Assembly: GCF_004359215.1 (NCBI RefSeq)
Contig: NW_027152016.1
Coordinates: 299,446-363,445 of the forward strand
DNA from: Bremia lactucae
Lineage: Eukaryota > Oomycota > Peronosporomycetes > Peronosporales > Peronosporaceae
Reading direction: 5' to 3'
DNA: 64,000 nt
The translations under genes and the position numbers were made by a program. Positions 20,968-30,845 of this stretch are shown here, one piece after another. Below the pieces are notes generated by a model. The model was not told the origin of the DNA and did not search any database. It saw nothing but the letters and a program-made list of their open reading frames with translations. The stretch's first letter is position 1. Every line of letters starts with the position of its first letter.

Positions 20968-21925
20968 GACACAGTACTTCGAGCCCGGTTTAAGCTTGAT
21001 CTCATGTCTAGTGCCTTATCCCTTAGCCAACTCCCATTTAACTGTTTTAAAGAATAAATCCCTGGATTCAACCAGATCCTTATATAAAGGATTAGTCTTA
21101 AGTGACTCCAAGGATTGTGTAGTAAATCTCTCAATCCGTGTCTTCACATCGAGGACACTTTCGTCCATCGATGAGCTGCTGAGAACACGGTCGTTATCTG
21201 CAAAATTTACCGCTGAACGAATATCGGTTACTTATTCGTCCTCTGTGACGAGTACGCAGATCTGCTTGATTTTACCACCATGCAGATCTCTCAAGAACCG
21301 CTTTGGCTGTAGCGTTGGTAATTGAGTTTTCTCCGAAGTTAACTTCGGAGACGCATACAGATCAGATCAAGAGTATAAGCGCCTACTCTTGATCCGTCAT
21401 TAATCAAGATGTTTAATGTCTCGGTTTCTTCCTAGTTATCCCAGGCTACCGAGGGATCAATCCCTCGGGATGCTGAAGTCTAATATCTTCTGCATTGACT
21501 ACTTGAGGAGATTTCTTCTCACGTACGTGTGAACTTATTCCCTCAACGTCTTCCGAGCGTGATTGCGCTATTACAGTCGGGTCCTCTTCGGCCAACTCTC
21601 TACTCGACCTAGGATGATCGTGTAGTCCCTTTTGAACAACCGGTATCTTCCTTGAATGTCGCCCGCTAGGCATACATTTATGTCTCAATCCACTCGACGT
21701 ATTAGAGTGGTAGACCTTCGGCGCTGCCTGTGCATTCGCACAGTCGCCAACAGCTGACTCCACAGGTTGACTAGTAATCACACTGTGATCTTGTGCAATT
21801 GTACTAACGACCGCACCACAAGTGAAGCCATCGAACTCACTCGTAGTACATCCACACGCTTATGGACGCTCCAAGACGTCCATCAGATGGCCATCTGATG
21901 AACAAGTGCCAGGCATCTTTACGGA
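20968..21925 (-). pseudogene. pol: E2 protease-RT linker
   Basis: Degraded homologue of the E1 linker at 5413-6189. A 111-codon frame (21781-21446) is Ser/His/Pro-rich with no catalytic motif. Bases 21000-21440 align with E1 linker text in several frames. Confidence 0.45.
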
Positions 21926-22300
21926 TCAATGCTGCCAATTGATCCTTGGCTCATATTTTCTGAGCCAAGGTAAACCTAGGATGACATCAAATTTGTCATC
22001 CAAATCCAGTACGATAAAATCATCGTCGTACTGTAATTTTTTTAACGTGTAGTGAAATTTCACTATGCGTTTCATTTCTGTTATCGATGCGCCTGTCGCT
22101 AGACGCACCGTCATCCTCGTAGGAGGGATGCCGCGCTCGACATATTTGAGCCTACAACCCTCTAGTGACTGGCGACGAATAAAGCTATTTGACGCTCCGC
22201 AGTCCACTAGGGCTCTGAGTGACAAATCAATTGGCACTTGTAACTTTAAGGTGATAAGGGATACCCCATCACCTGGTGCAGTGAGAGACACATAATGATT
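21926..22300 (-). pseudogene. pol: E2 aspartic protease (frame open)
   Basis: One 129-codon frame carries 'LRALVDCGASNSFIRRQSLE', 'TRMTVRLATGASITEMKRIV' and the conserved end 'DDKFDVILGLPWLRKYEPRI'. All recognisable protease motifs are in frame, unlike the E1 copy. Confidence 0.85.
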
Positions 22301-23410
22301 GTGTGTCTGGAGCAACTTTAGTCAAGAGATTTGCAAATTCTCTTGAGGTTGCTGGATCAGTAGGGCGTTGCGCCCCTACTGACCCCGACCGTTTTTTTTG
22401 CGGTCTGCCTCGCTGTTGCGATTTCGCAAAACGTCGGGCCCGCGACCGTTGTTCTTTTTTCCATACGGTTCAAAATTACGTTCAGTACCTTTCGATGCTA
22501 GGTGTGGGGCACTACACTCATGAGCTTGGCGTCCTAACTTTTGGCAGCGATGGTATTTTTGCAATCGCTTATTGCTCGAAAAGCGAGGTCTTTCGCTTTC
22601 GATGAGAGAGGTCCATGGGTTCTGGACCTCCTAGCTCGTGTCGACTTGGAGGACGATACGATGATGGACTTGCTTGAGCCTTTCTCAAGCTAAAGTCCTC
22701 CTGTTCCACAACGGAAATTGCTTCTTCAAGCGTATCCAGTTCCAAGCGGAACAGGTAGGTCTATACAGAACCATCCGTAAGACCTTGCATGAACTCCTAA
22801 TCAACGTGTGCTCATGAATTGGATTGTTTATAATACATCTCGCTAAGAGTCGTATGTGCTAGGCATATGCGTGAACATCACGCTTGCCTTGCTTGAGTTT
22901 CAGAAGCTCTGAACGAGCTCTAAACTCAGCCCTAGGCCGTCCAAACGTCTGTTTGAGCCAGGCCTATAAAAGCCTCTAGCGACCCAAAGACATATGGGTC
23001 GCGCAACTTGAGGCCGAATGCCCAAGTTTTGGCACGACCTGCCAAATTTGATCGAGCGAATGCGACTTACATTTGCTCGTTGACGATGTGACGTGCCCTC
23101 ATGGCATCGTCCAACTCTACAAACCATCGTAAGAGGGAGTCTTCTTCGACTCCACTATACTTAGAGATGTCAATCTTTAAGTTTGGGACGATTGGTGTTT
23201 GTCATCCCAGGTGCAGGGGTCCGTACCTGTTGTAACCTCAACAGTTCTGCCTGTTGAGAGCCTTGCTGATTAAGCAAGGCTACCTTCTCCTTCGCCTCGT
23301 CAAGTTCATGTTGTATGAACTTGGCGATGGCTGAATGGAGGGCATCTCTGTCCAAACTTAAGAGCATGGCCAAGATAGCATCGTTCCCTATGGTCGAACT
23401 CATTAGTTCG
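22301..23410 (-). pseudogene. gag: E2 Gag; zinc knuckle damaged
   Basis: The N-terminal frame (23403-23170) 'MSSTIGNDAILAMLLSLDRD' matches E1 with a few changes. The capsid-like centre lies in mixed frames with the same breaks as E1. The nucleocapsid knuckle reads 'YHRCQKLGRQAHEC': the first Cys is Tyr and the His is Arg, so zinc binding is lost. The tract 22850-23270 is nearly identical to E1 7110-7530. Confidence 0.8.
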
Positions 23411-23533
23411 ACCGCACTCCTTTCTATGTCAGTTAGAAAGGAGTAGCTATCATGAAACGTGATCCGTATTTCTATTATCATTCAACATGGACATGTTAGA
23501 TAATAGAACTGTGGTTTTTGGACGGACTACAAA

Positions 23534-23542
23534 GTGCTACCA
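23534..23542 (-). promoter_or_regulatory. E2 primer-binding site (initiator tRNA-Met type)
   Basis: The minus strand reads ACA, CC, TGGTAGCAC after the LTR, as in E1. Confidence 0.7.
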
Positions 23543-23544
23543 GG

Positions 23545-23973
23545 TGTAACGGGGCACCGCCGACTTGTACTGAAGTCCACTTCGAACTGCCTCAGTGCGA
23601 GTGGTGCCTCACGTCCCTTCACGTACACTAGTACGTGCAGAGGAAGTCTTCTCTTTAAACACTTGCTTTAAGAGGATTTATTAAAAACTGTATTATATAA
23701 ATAAGTTCTTCTTGTCTGTCTACTTAATACTAACTCTATTATATAATAATACATATCATGTACTAAAAGTCTTATCTGTCTTTCTCGTTGCGCGCGTCGA
23801 GCGCTGGCAGGACCGCGAAGAAAGTTTATATAATGGTATATATCTATCAATGGATAAGCTTATAGAATATTTTCATGTAAAGTAATATTTTCCAAATAGT
23901 AGCTACCTTTTAAATAATATAATAATTACCAACCCTTAAATTCTAATTTCATGTAACGAAATACCCAGTTTCA
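23545..23973 (-). repeat. E2 5' LTR, type A (429 bp)
   Basis: Begins TGTAACGGGG on the plus strand next to the PBS. The outer end is mutated (CCCAGTTTCA in place of CCCCGTTACA). Confidence 0.8.
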
Positions 23974-24099
23974 CTCCTTTTAAGAACGAATTTACATTTT
24001 GAAATTCGTCAAAGAGAACAGAGGAACAGCGAGCTGCTTTGCGCGCCACTTGGTTCTCGCATTCACTCTTGCTACCTGTGTCTTACACGGAGCTTAATA
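23974..24099 (-). repeat. 3' untranslated end of a type B Gypsy interrupted by E2
   Basis: Reversed, it reads 'aaaatgtaaattcgttctta', matching the sequence before the polypurine tract at 2800-2824. With the type B PPT/LTR at 16252 on the far side, this suggests E2 sits inside that element. It is cut at 24100 by a copia LTR. Confidence 0.6.
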
Positions 24100-24388
24100 T
24101 GTTAAAATTTGCACAAAGAAGGTGTATAGGGCAACGTTTCAAGTTACACGCAGAAAAGGTGCGTAATGCGACTTTTCAAGAAACACCCAATGTAGGTACA
24201 GTGAGTGCAAATTACGGGCTTCTTACTCACCTAGGTTACACTGTCGCATACTCTACGATGTTTCAGATACTAATTTACTCCTTCTAAATAATTAAGGACA
24301 GGCCTTTTAGTGATGCACAAATAGGATTAAGATAGGACATATTAGTTTCTCATTTACTACTTCGCTCATAAGCTACACCATTATAACA
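24100..24388 (+). repeat. Copia 5' LTR (289 bp)
   Basis: Starts TGTTAAAATT and ends TTATAACA. It shares 'tttcaagttac' and 'acactgtcgcat' strings with 25164-25461. Confidence 0.85.
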
Positions 24389-24401
24389 GGTTATGAGCTC
24401 A
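24389..24401 (+). promoter_or_regulatory. Copia primer-binding site, half-tRNA type
   Basis: 'GGTTATGAGCTCA' follows the LTR. It matches the complement of the initiator tRNA-Met anticodon region (GGTTATGGGCCCA) with two transitions. This resembles Drosophila copia, which is primed by a half-tRNA rather than the tRNA 3' end. Confidence 0.55.
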
Positions 24402-24576
24402 AATACTAACTTATCTGCAAGTGATGTCGAAGTTCCGACAATTTCTAGTCACGAAGGGCTAGGTCGGAATCGGCAACAACCATCTCCCACCTCATGCCTC
24501 TGAAAGTAGTACGGAAACTGAAGCTCTCGCGTTTTACTAAGCTACGAGACAGACACACAAGCCAAGACTTCAAGAC

Positions 24577-25167
24577 TATAAGCTTGCGAAAAGGATTGCG
24601 AGGTACCTAAAAGGAACCAAGGCTCTAAAGCTAGAAATGAAACTAAAACAAGAAAGGAAAACCGGGATATATTTGGAGTCGTACAATGACGCTGACATTG
24701 CAGCCGACAAACAAGATCGCAAGTCGCTTACCGGAGGAATTATACTCCTCAACGGTATGGCTATTGGTTGGAAGTCTAAAACAAGGAGAAGCTGTTCATC
24801 AACAATGGAAGCCGAATTTATAGCAGCTTCGGAAGTCGCAAAGGACCTTTTGGGCGTACGTGAAATGCTTACGGATATTGGTTTGAAGCCAGCCATACGT
24901 ATGATTATGCACGTGGACAACCAAGCGGCTATAAGCCAACTTACGGGTGAAGCATCGTCGACAAAAGCCAAGCACATCCATGTGCGAATCAAGTTTTTGT
25001 GCACTTATGCTAAAAAGAAGTAATTCCAGCTCATTATGTGAAAACCGAGCTAATGCTAGGTGATTCACTCACTAAGGCGCTAGATACGCACAAGATTGAA
25101 GAGTTGCGAAAGTTGATGCATATCAACTACGGGCTGGAAAGTGAGCATACGACAGAGGAGGAGTGTT
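24577..25167 (+). pseudogene. pol: Copia RNase H and Pol C-terminal end
   Basis: The frame at 24637-25021 reads 'YNDADIAADKQDRKSLTGG', 'SSTMEAEFIAASEVAKDLLG', 'HVDNQAAISQLTGEASSTKA' and 'KHIHVRIKF', the ordered motifs of copia RNase H with Asp, Glu and Asp. The conserved tail 'AHYVKTELMLGDSLTKALD' continues in a shifted frame after 25022 and ends just before the PPT. Upstream at 24577, 'RIARYLKGTK' is the RT-RNaseH junction. Confidence 0.85.
25155..25163 (+). promoter_or_regulatory. Copia polypurine tract
   Basis: 'gaggaggag' directly before the 3' LTR start TGTTGAAATA. Confidence 0.75.
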
Positions 25168-25461
25168 GAAATATGCACAAAGAAGGTGCATAGGGTGACG
25201 TTTCAAGTTACGCGCAGAAAAGGTGCGTAGTGCGACTTTTCAAGATACACCCAAAGAAGGTACAGTGAGTTCAAATTAAGGGCTCATTCCTCACCTAAGT
25301 TACACTGTCGCATGCTCTATGATGTGTCAGATACTAATTAACTCCTATTTAGTAATTTAGGACAGGCTAATTAGTGATGCACTAATATGATTCAGATAAA
25401 ACGAATTAGTTTCCAATTTTGCTACTTTGTTTATAAGCTCCTCTTCTACACCAATTTAACA
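25164..25461 (+). repeat. Copia 3' LTR (298 bp)
   Basis: TGTTGAAATA...ATTTAACA, homologous to the 5' LTR at 24100-24388. Confidence 0.85.
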
Positions 25462-25526
25462 TAGCCGCCCCCGTAGCCACTGTAGTCGTCGTTGCCATTC
25501 GCCTCATAGCAACCGCCATAATTCAT
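25462..25526 (-). pseudogene. Possible host gene 5' end cut by the copia insertion
   Basis: From an ATG read at about 25526, the minus strand encodes MNYGGCYEANGNDDYSGYGG, a Gly/Tyr-rich start like many RNA-binding or structural proteins. It runs directly into the copia LTR at 25461. The far side of copia does not continue the composition, so this may be chance. Only about 21 codons are visible. Confidence 0.25.
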
Positions 25527-25669
25527 GATGTCGATCTAAAAATGTCGCCAAGCAGTTAAAAAGCTGCATTTTAACGAAGCATACTTTCTTATACATTTGA
25601 GATAAATTTAAAGATTTAACGCCTAAAATCAATACACTCGTTTAATTTAAGATCTGCTTCAAATAGATT

Positions 25670-25674
25670 CTGCA
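25670..25674. repeat. Target-site duplication (CTGCA) of the solo LTR
   Basis: CTGCA at 25670-25674 is repeated exactly at 26130-26134. Confidence 0.8.
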
Positions 25675-26129
25675 TGTGGTGCGCTCCTTAAGTCAGAGGA
25701 AGGCTTGTTGACTCAAAGATTCTCTTAGTTCTATAGAAATAATGGGCTAACAACTCATGGAGTCGCACAAGCTATTAAAGCTAAGTGACCCTACATTGAG
25801 GGATTCAGGGGTTCGTAGAACCAAGTGGCAACTAGTGCCCGAGAGTACGTACCTTATTAGGCCTCTATCTTTCACAGATGCGCAAGCCTTAGAAAGACAC
25901 TAGACGCTTAAAGATTAAATGGTAAACTGAACTTTATTTACTAATGTAAATCTTAAACCTTACCCTAGCCAATTTAAATAGATATCGGCCGCCAAATTTA
26001 TATATGGCGGCTGCCACAAATTGGTATTTTTAGTATTTTCTTAATTTTAAAATAAAAGCAAAGGGTATTTTACCGATAAAGTTAATGTGCCACAACAATG
26101 GTTCACCAACCGATGTGTGCCTCATTACA
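25675..26129 (-). mobile_element. Solo LTR (455 bp) of the 9519-14058 Gypsy family
   Basis: Homologous to 13629-14058 throughout ('ctaacaactca', 'accaagtggcaactagtgcc', 'cttaccctagccaattt'). Ends TGTGGTG and CATTACA. It is flanked by CTGCA on both sides, so an element inserted here and was then removed by LTR-LTR recombination. The strand is given by similarity to the 13629 LTR. Confidence 0.85.
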
Positions 26130-26428
26130 CTGCATCATAATTGCCGATGACAATGCTGTCGTTCTTAAAAAGCAAATCAATCGGACAAGTACAAAACTTT
26201 GACGCAATCTAAACGACAAAACGACTGTCACAATATCGTGCGGCCAACTATGAAGGTTGTCTCCAAGCAAGTGACAATGAGGTATGCACTACCTCTAAAA
26301 AAAGTCTCAATATTTAGTCTGTCATTATCGATCTTGAGAAGGAACCGCCGGTAATGGCGAAAAAATATGTGAGTTTGGATCATGTTTGATACCATAATGC
26401 CTCGTTATCGTATTGTCTGGGCTACTAG
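26130..26428. other. Unassigned sequence between two LTRs
   Basis: No frame or motif recognised. With 25462-25674 it was one stretch before the solo-LTR insertion. Confidence 0.3.
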
Positions 26429-26885
26429 TGTAACATGGCACCTGATTACAGTGTAGGTGAGTTGCCTCGAAATTTCAAGTACACATGAGTACAGAGGAAG
26501 GTGTCTATGAACTTAGCTGTAAGGGTCTAGACTAAGGCTTTACAATAATGAAAAGTTTCGACTGTATTGTTCTATTTAGTTTTCTACGTAACGACGTTCT
26601 ATCTACTACTGAGCTTATTATATTTATAACAAAGTATCTATGGCGCCTCCTTGCGTACCGCACAATCTTGTCGCATAACAAATGGCGAAGTTGATTTATA
26701 CTTAAATCAACCAGAAAATAGAGGAAATATCTCATTGCATCAATATTGTCAGATTTGGTAATATTGGAACTATTAAGTCAAATAATTAATTAAGATAATT
26801 ATCTGTACTTCTTTGCTTATTTCCTTTCAAAAAATATAATTTTTTTTCCATGAAATAATGCTTAAGTAACGGGACACCCCGTTAC
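26429..26885 (-). repeat. LTR type D (457 bp)
   Basis: Plus-strand ends TGTAACATGG and CCCCGTTACA. A polypyrimidine run lies to its right (the PPT of E3) and 'gctactag' to its left resembles a decayed PBS. Related copies: 37772-38213 and the partial 46551-46799 and 56208-56456. Confidence 0.8.
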
Positions 26886-26901
26886 ATCACCCTCCCTTTA
26901 A
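26886..26901 (-). promoter_or_regulatory. E3 polypurine tract
   Basis: The minus strand reads 'cttaaagggagggtga' before the LTR start TGTAACGGGG. Confidence 0.75.
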
Positions 26902-27044
26902 GCAGCAGTCACTATAGTGACTAATTTGAGGTGACAGGGGATAGTCTATGTCGTTCCCTCTAAGTTTCCAATTTTGACCTTTAATAAAAAAAAATAGTTT
27001 TGTCGCACTATTGATTTTGTTCAGAAATCAATTCGTTTACGAAT

Positions 27045-28755
27045 TACGACTAATAAGTTCTGCACGTCGCTTGTGATGCTGCAAAGCTGTTAGCTGCACG
27101 GATCCGTGCAGCTGCTGGCAACGCAAATATTTCAGTAGACGCTATGGCGTCTGCTATGCGGAATACGTCACCTCCTACACCCGTTGGAGGTGACTGGAAT
27201 ATGTCATCCGTGGACGCCATTGCAGGTGACGGTGACAAGTCACATGCTACACCAATCGTAGGTGAATGTTCCAAGTCACCGTCATTGCCCGACTAAGTGG
27301 CTACTGTAAAGACCGCCTGGTCTCCCTGCGCCGAGTTCGTTAAACCTTTTGTTTCTGATCCGACAACCCAAGAGGTTATAACGAGGTTGTTTGCGTCACC
27401 ACGAACTAAGTAGTCGTACAGGGAAGAACGCTGGTGGCGGTGTAGGTTGTTTGCGTCACCACGAACTAAGTGGTCGTGCAGGGAAAAACGCTGTTGGCGG
27501 TGCTAGTTTGCATCACCAGGAATGGAGTGATTCTATTGATCGCTCCGAGAGCCATGTTAGCGTTGACGTTTACACCAGCCAACAGAGAGGACCGCAATAC
27601 GTTGTGGTTCGCTTCTAAAAGGAGCCTTGGTTGCCCTCTGAGGGTAATCTAACTTGTTAGTCTGATATGACCAACGATCGATATCATATTCCGTTGTTCG
27701 ACTCATTCAGGCTTCACAAGCCTGGTGAGGATGAAACGGAATTCTTCATCGATGCCTTTTCCGGCATCGGTGGTTTACTTGCTAGCGAGCAAAGGATGTC
27801 CAATCCTTGTTCCAAGCTTGGACAGCATTTGTACAGATTTGTGCAAAGCATTGGCCTTGAGGCCTGGCTTGACAGCTGGATGCTTTCCGTGACCCGTTCT
27901 GAAAATGGGCAGAAGCCGATGCACGCTACAAGCTGCACCATTTGTCCAGATAGGCAGGAATTTCTTGCCTCTTGTTAGGAGACTCTCGCTCATGCTGTTT
28001 AAAAGGTGCAAGTCATGCCCCGAAGGAGACAAACTCCCCAAAAAATCCTCACGGAGGACGCACATCTCTTGCGAGATGCGCATACGGATTGAGAGCCTTC
28101 AATCCTTTTACGCGTAAGGGAAGCGCTCGTTTTCTGAAAGGCTCTCTGTCGAGGAGGATAGGTCTCGTCGTACTGTTGACCGAGACCGGGAACGTCCATC
28201 ATCAGTTGAGAACGAAGTTTTCGTCTATCATACGAGGGAGGATACCCTCGCCAACGAGAGAGTAAACTCGTTCAAATCCCTTTTACCTCACGGTGGTACG
28301 AGGAGCTCTCAACAAGGAAACGTTTCTCACCACTCGAAACCGTCAATTGGTGTGGAGGGTAACAAAATCGGGTTAGCCTCGTTTGACGACCCGAATTAAC
28401 ATCGTGATTGGATTGCTCCCTTCACTAGTTGAGGGAAGACATTGATCACGAGCGATCCCGTCGCCTCGAGTCAGCGATGACGTTTGATGATGTTTCTCGT
28501 GACTTTTTAGAAAATTTGCGCAAGTTGCGACTGATCAAATGGCGAACGAAAAGACGCATTAGTCCTTTTAAAACGAGCTCGTCAGAAGATCTCTTCCTTG
28601 TAAAGATTGGATCTTCTATCTCATCAGAATCCCGAGACCATAAGGTTTTGGATCGGGACTACCAGGCTTTGGCGGATGCTCCAGACCGTTCGGGTGTACT
28701 CGGAAATCGAAAGAAGCCTCAGACTGATGCTACGGGCGGGACGCCCGACGTATAA
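27045..28755 (+). pseudogene. E3 aORF (antisense accessory ORF), frameshifted
   Basis: Plus-strand segments. 27050-27295 is Ala-rich, with 'GNANISVDA' and 'PTPVGGDW' (E4 has 'RDANVSVDA' and 'PTPNRGDW'). 27620-27975 has 'DAFSGIGGLLASEQRMSN' and 'FVQSIGLEAWLDSWMLSV'. 27930-27960 has 'YKLHHLS' (compare E2 'YKLQRLS' and E4 'DNLHHLS'). 28429-28755 has the coiled coil 'REDIDHERSRRLESAM' and ends 'LGNRKKPQTDATGGTPDV'. A near-identical 55-bp unit is tandemly repeated at 27383-27490 (GNNAGGG-type Gly stretch). From about 28000 it overlaps the Pol C-terminus antisense. Confidence 0.5.
28000..28335 (-). pseudogene. pol: E3 chromodomain and Pol tail
   Basis: 'GEKRFLVESSSYHREVKG' then, after a stop and shift, 'RWRGYPPSYDRRKLRSQLM' and 'MDVPGLGQQYDETYPPRQRA'. 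This is the same chromodomain layout as E2 and E4. The SWE motif is damaged here. Confidence 0.65.
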
Positions 28756-29700
28756 CGAGGGTCCTACGAGGCAGCTTGATCGTGTAAACATTGCCTTGGC
28801 GGTGCAATACACGAAACGAGCCGATATAATTGGGCAGTAAATTATAACTCCGCACATTCATCACTACATGTTTTGGAAGATATACCATAGACAGTAGGAC
28901 TAGGTCATTCATTTTTTTGAAAGTATGTTTGCTCTTCCACTATGTCATAGTTCCGTTTATGTCGGTCCACCGCATCAGCGATGGATCCTGTACGAAAAGG
29001 CCACTACTTCTCTAGCCAACAGGAAATCGCCTGCTAACTCGATTTTAGTTTTGTTTTAAGTGCGACCGGCTTGCACTGCGGAGACATTAATCACTTCATT
29101 AGTAAGAGTATTATAGTTCTCCCTAATAATATTGTTTCCGATGCTAGGCCTTTCAGCATCGCTATCAAAGTCACCAATGACATTATTGCCCTTTCTGAGT
29201 TTGTCCACGATAGTGTTGATTTAACCAACAATGGTTTCCTTCGCAGTGTCTTTAAGACCAATGCGTGATAAGCACGATCTAGAGCGTTCTTTGCTCGCGC
29301 GAGCCCTCCCACCCTTAAAATATGATTTACTTTCAATCAGGGTAGGTATACGTGTGTGGCGTAAGCCATTCACGAAAAATAATGTATCTTTTGAGAAAGC
29401 ATGCACTGATTTTTTGACGGCAAATTTCTACCATCAAAAAGAACTTGCTCCAACTCTTATTAAGTTTGCAAGCCCTGTCTGACCATCTGTTTCTGGATGG
29501 TCAGACGTTAAGATTTTCGACTGTGTTCGAAGTAATTGGAACACTGTTTGCCAAAATTCCGCCGTGAATCTAGGGTCTCGATCTGGGACCAGCTCAACAA
29601 GTGAACTATGGAGTCCAAGTCCGTGTCAACAAAGACACAAGCACAAGTTTTGGCTGTGATCGACTCCGGGACTGCAGCAAGATAGACCATTTTGCTGAAA
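28730..29700 (-). pseudogene. pol: E3 integrase core and C-terminal domain
   Basis: 'FSKMVYLAAVPESITAKTCA' (29690) follows the first catalytic Asp, which is lost with the deletion. 'WSQIETLDSRRNFGKQC' covers the second Asp region. Near 29336-29221 are 'FVNGLRHTRIPTL' pieces. The C-terminal SH3-like region 'NDLVLLSMVYLPKHVVMNV' and 'LLPNYIGSFRVLHRQGN' ends near 28740. At least three frameshifts. Confidence 0.75.
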
Positions 29701-30184
29701 AGATAAAAAAATAGAATATCATTATTCTTGATCGCCTTTTGGCCGACAAGCCGAAAACTTTCGAAATCCTTTTACATCAACTGACACAGGCTAATCAGCG
29801 ATCGCCTTGATCTTTTCCGGATCAAGGCGTACATTGTGTTTGCCACGATGCACCCAAGAAGTGGTATTTCACTTGCAGCGAATATACACTTCTTGAGTCT
29901 TGCATACAACTTGTGCTTACGCACAAGTGTAAGAACCTTTCGTGCGTGGGTACAATGCAGTTCAACATCTTGCTTTCCTTTCATGGCTCTGCTATGAACG
30001 AAGCCGTCATCAAAATAACTTGGTGTGAAATCCCGCATCGATCTCAACAGATTGGTTACACATCGATGAAAAATGTCGCTGGGATAACTAAGCCCCTGTG
30101 GCATAAATAGCCACTCCCAAACATCCCGCTTTGGAGCGGTTCCTGCTGTGAGCAGAATGTCCTGTTCACGCATAAGGATCGGAT

Positions 30185-30209
30185 AATATATATATATATA
30201 TATATATAT
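30185..30209. repeat. (TA)n microsatellite inside RT
   Basis: About 12 TA units at the position of the conserved GFYQ block of RT. Confidence 0.9.
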
Positions 30210-30424
30210 CAGATCCATTGACAAAGCGATAGTAAGTACTCTTTGACATACCATAATTAATTACGTCTTTTCGTGGTATTGGCGTTTGAGCCGGTACCGT
30301 TGCAGCATTCAAATTATTGAACGCACTGCACAATCTGCCACACTCCTGTTGCGTTACGCACGCAGAAGGTCGGAGAGCTATTTGGGGAACTTAACTTCTC
30401 TAAATGGCCCGCTGCCAAGCGGTC

Positions 30425-30500
30425 GACAAAGAATATGTCGATCGCGGATACTTGTTCACGTAGACAAAGAATATGTCGATCGCAGATACTTATTCACGTG
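30425..30500. repeat. 38-bp tandem duplication
   Basis: 'gacaaagaatatgtcgatcg' recurs 38 bp downstream (30425 and 30463), with three differences over the unit. It lies in the RT N-terminal part of E3, just before the E5 LTR. Confidence 0.85.
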
Positions 30501-30507
30501 AAGTGGC

Positions 30508-30829
30508 TGTAATGGACCACATTACAGGATTAAAGCTAAACAAAATAATAATTACGTTTGTTGGTAGAGTCTGTGCCCTGATAGCGGACACAGCGTAATC
30601 AATTGTTATCGGTTCGTTATTGGGGGCCAGAAGACCCAATATGGACCAAAAAAAAGTCTTAAAATAAGTGGTTCCCGAAAAGCGAAAACACGGTCGTTCT
30701 TAGAACGATTAATAATCTTGGTAGTAATTAAAGAAAAAATGAATTTCACTTCGTACCCAATACTTCGGCTGAAAGCTTTTCTCAAGCGTTCGTGTTAGCT
30801 AGTGACGATACGTCCTAGCCCCGCAAAAC
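30508..30829 (+). repeat. E5 5' LTR, type C (322 bp)
   Basis: Begins 'tgtaatggaccacattacag' and ends before the PBS. It shares 'ccacattacagga', 'tgggggccagaagaccca' and 'gtggttccc' with 41363-41619 and the reversed copy 38241-38544. Confidence 0.75.
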
Positions 30830-30830
30830 C

Positions 30831-30845
30831 TGGTAGCACTTTATA
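30831..30845 (+). promoter_or_regulatory. E5 primer-binding site (initiator tRNA-Met type)
   Basis: TGGTAGCACTTTATA directly follows the LTR end. Confidence 0.7.

Larger units (their letters stand above)
16259..23973 (-). mobile_element. E2: near full-length Ty3/Gypsy with two LTRs, antisense aORF and chromodomain
   Basis: 3' LTR 16259-16701 and 5' LTR 23545-23973 are homologous. Between them on the minus strand are gag, protease, linker, RT, RNase H, integrase and chromodomain; on the plus strand is the aORF next to the 3' LTR. It interrupts another element near its polypurine tract: right flank 'ttaagaacgaatttacat' and left flank PPT-LTR B both belong to the type B family. All frames carry lesions. 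Confidence 0.85.
24100..25461 (+). mobile_element. Ty1/copia retrotransposon with paired LTRs and a large internal deletion
   Basis: 5' LTR 24100-24388 and 3' LTR 25164-25461 are homologous. Only 775 bp remain between them: the PBS, a short 5' stretch, then RNase H. Gag, protease, integrase and most of RT are deleted. No matching 5-bp target duplication is seen at the ends (left ...ttaata, right tagcc), so one edge may have been rearranged. Confidence 0.85.
29772..30500 (-). pseudogene. pol: E3 reverse transcriptase with in-frame TA microsatellite
   Basis: The frame 30254-29772 contains 'MDLIYIYIYIYYPILMREQD', where relatives have 'MDLMDGFYQVLMRERD'. It continues 'REWLFMPQGLSYP'-like text (VWEWLFMPQG), 'SYFDDGFVHSRAMKGK' (FDD active site kept) and 'KHKLYARLKKCIFAASEIPL'. 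Upstream, the WRIVHAFNK block (about 30330) is degraded. Below 29772 the frame ends and joins integrase, so RNase H is missing. Confidence 0.8.
26429..30507 (-). mobile_element. E3: Ty3/Gypsy, 3' two-thirds with internal deletion, cut by E5
   Basis: The order in plus coordinates is 3' LTR type D (26429-26885), PPT, aORF on plus (27045-28755), chromodomain and integrase on minus (28185-29700), then RT (29772-30500). RNase H and the integrase N-terminus are deleted between 29700 and 29772. The element ends where the E5 LTR starts at 30508. Confidence 0.8.

Noticed and set aside
24799..25068. Minus-strand frame opposite copia RNase H
   Set aside because: Shadow; the plus strand has all RNase H motifs and PPT/LTR orientation.
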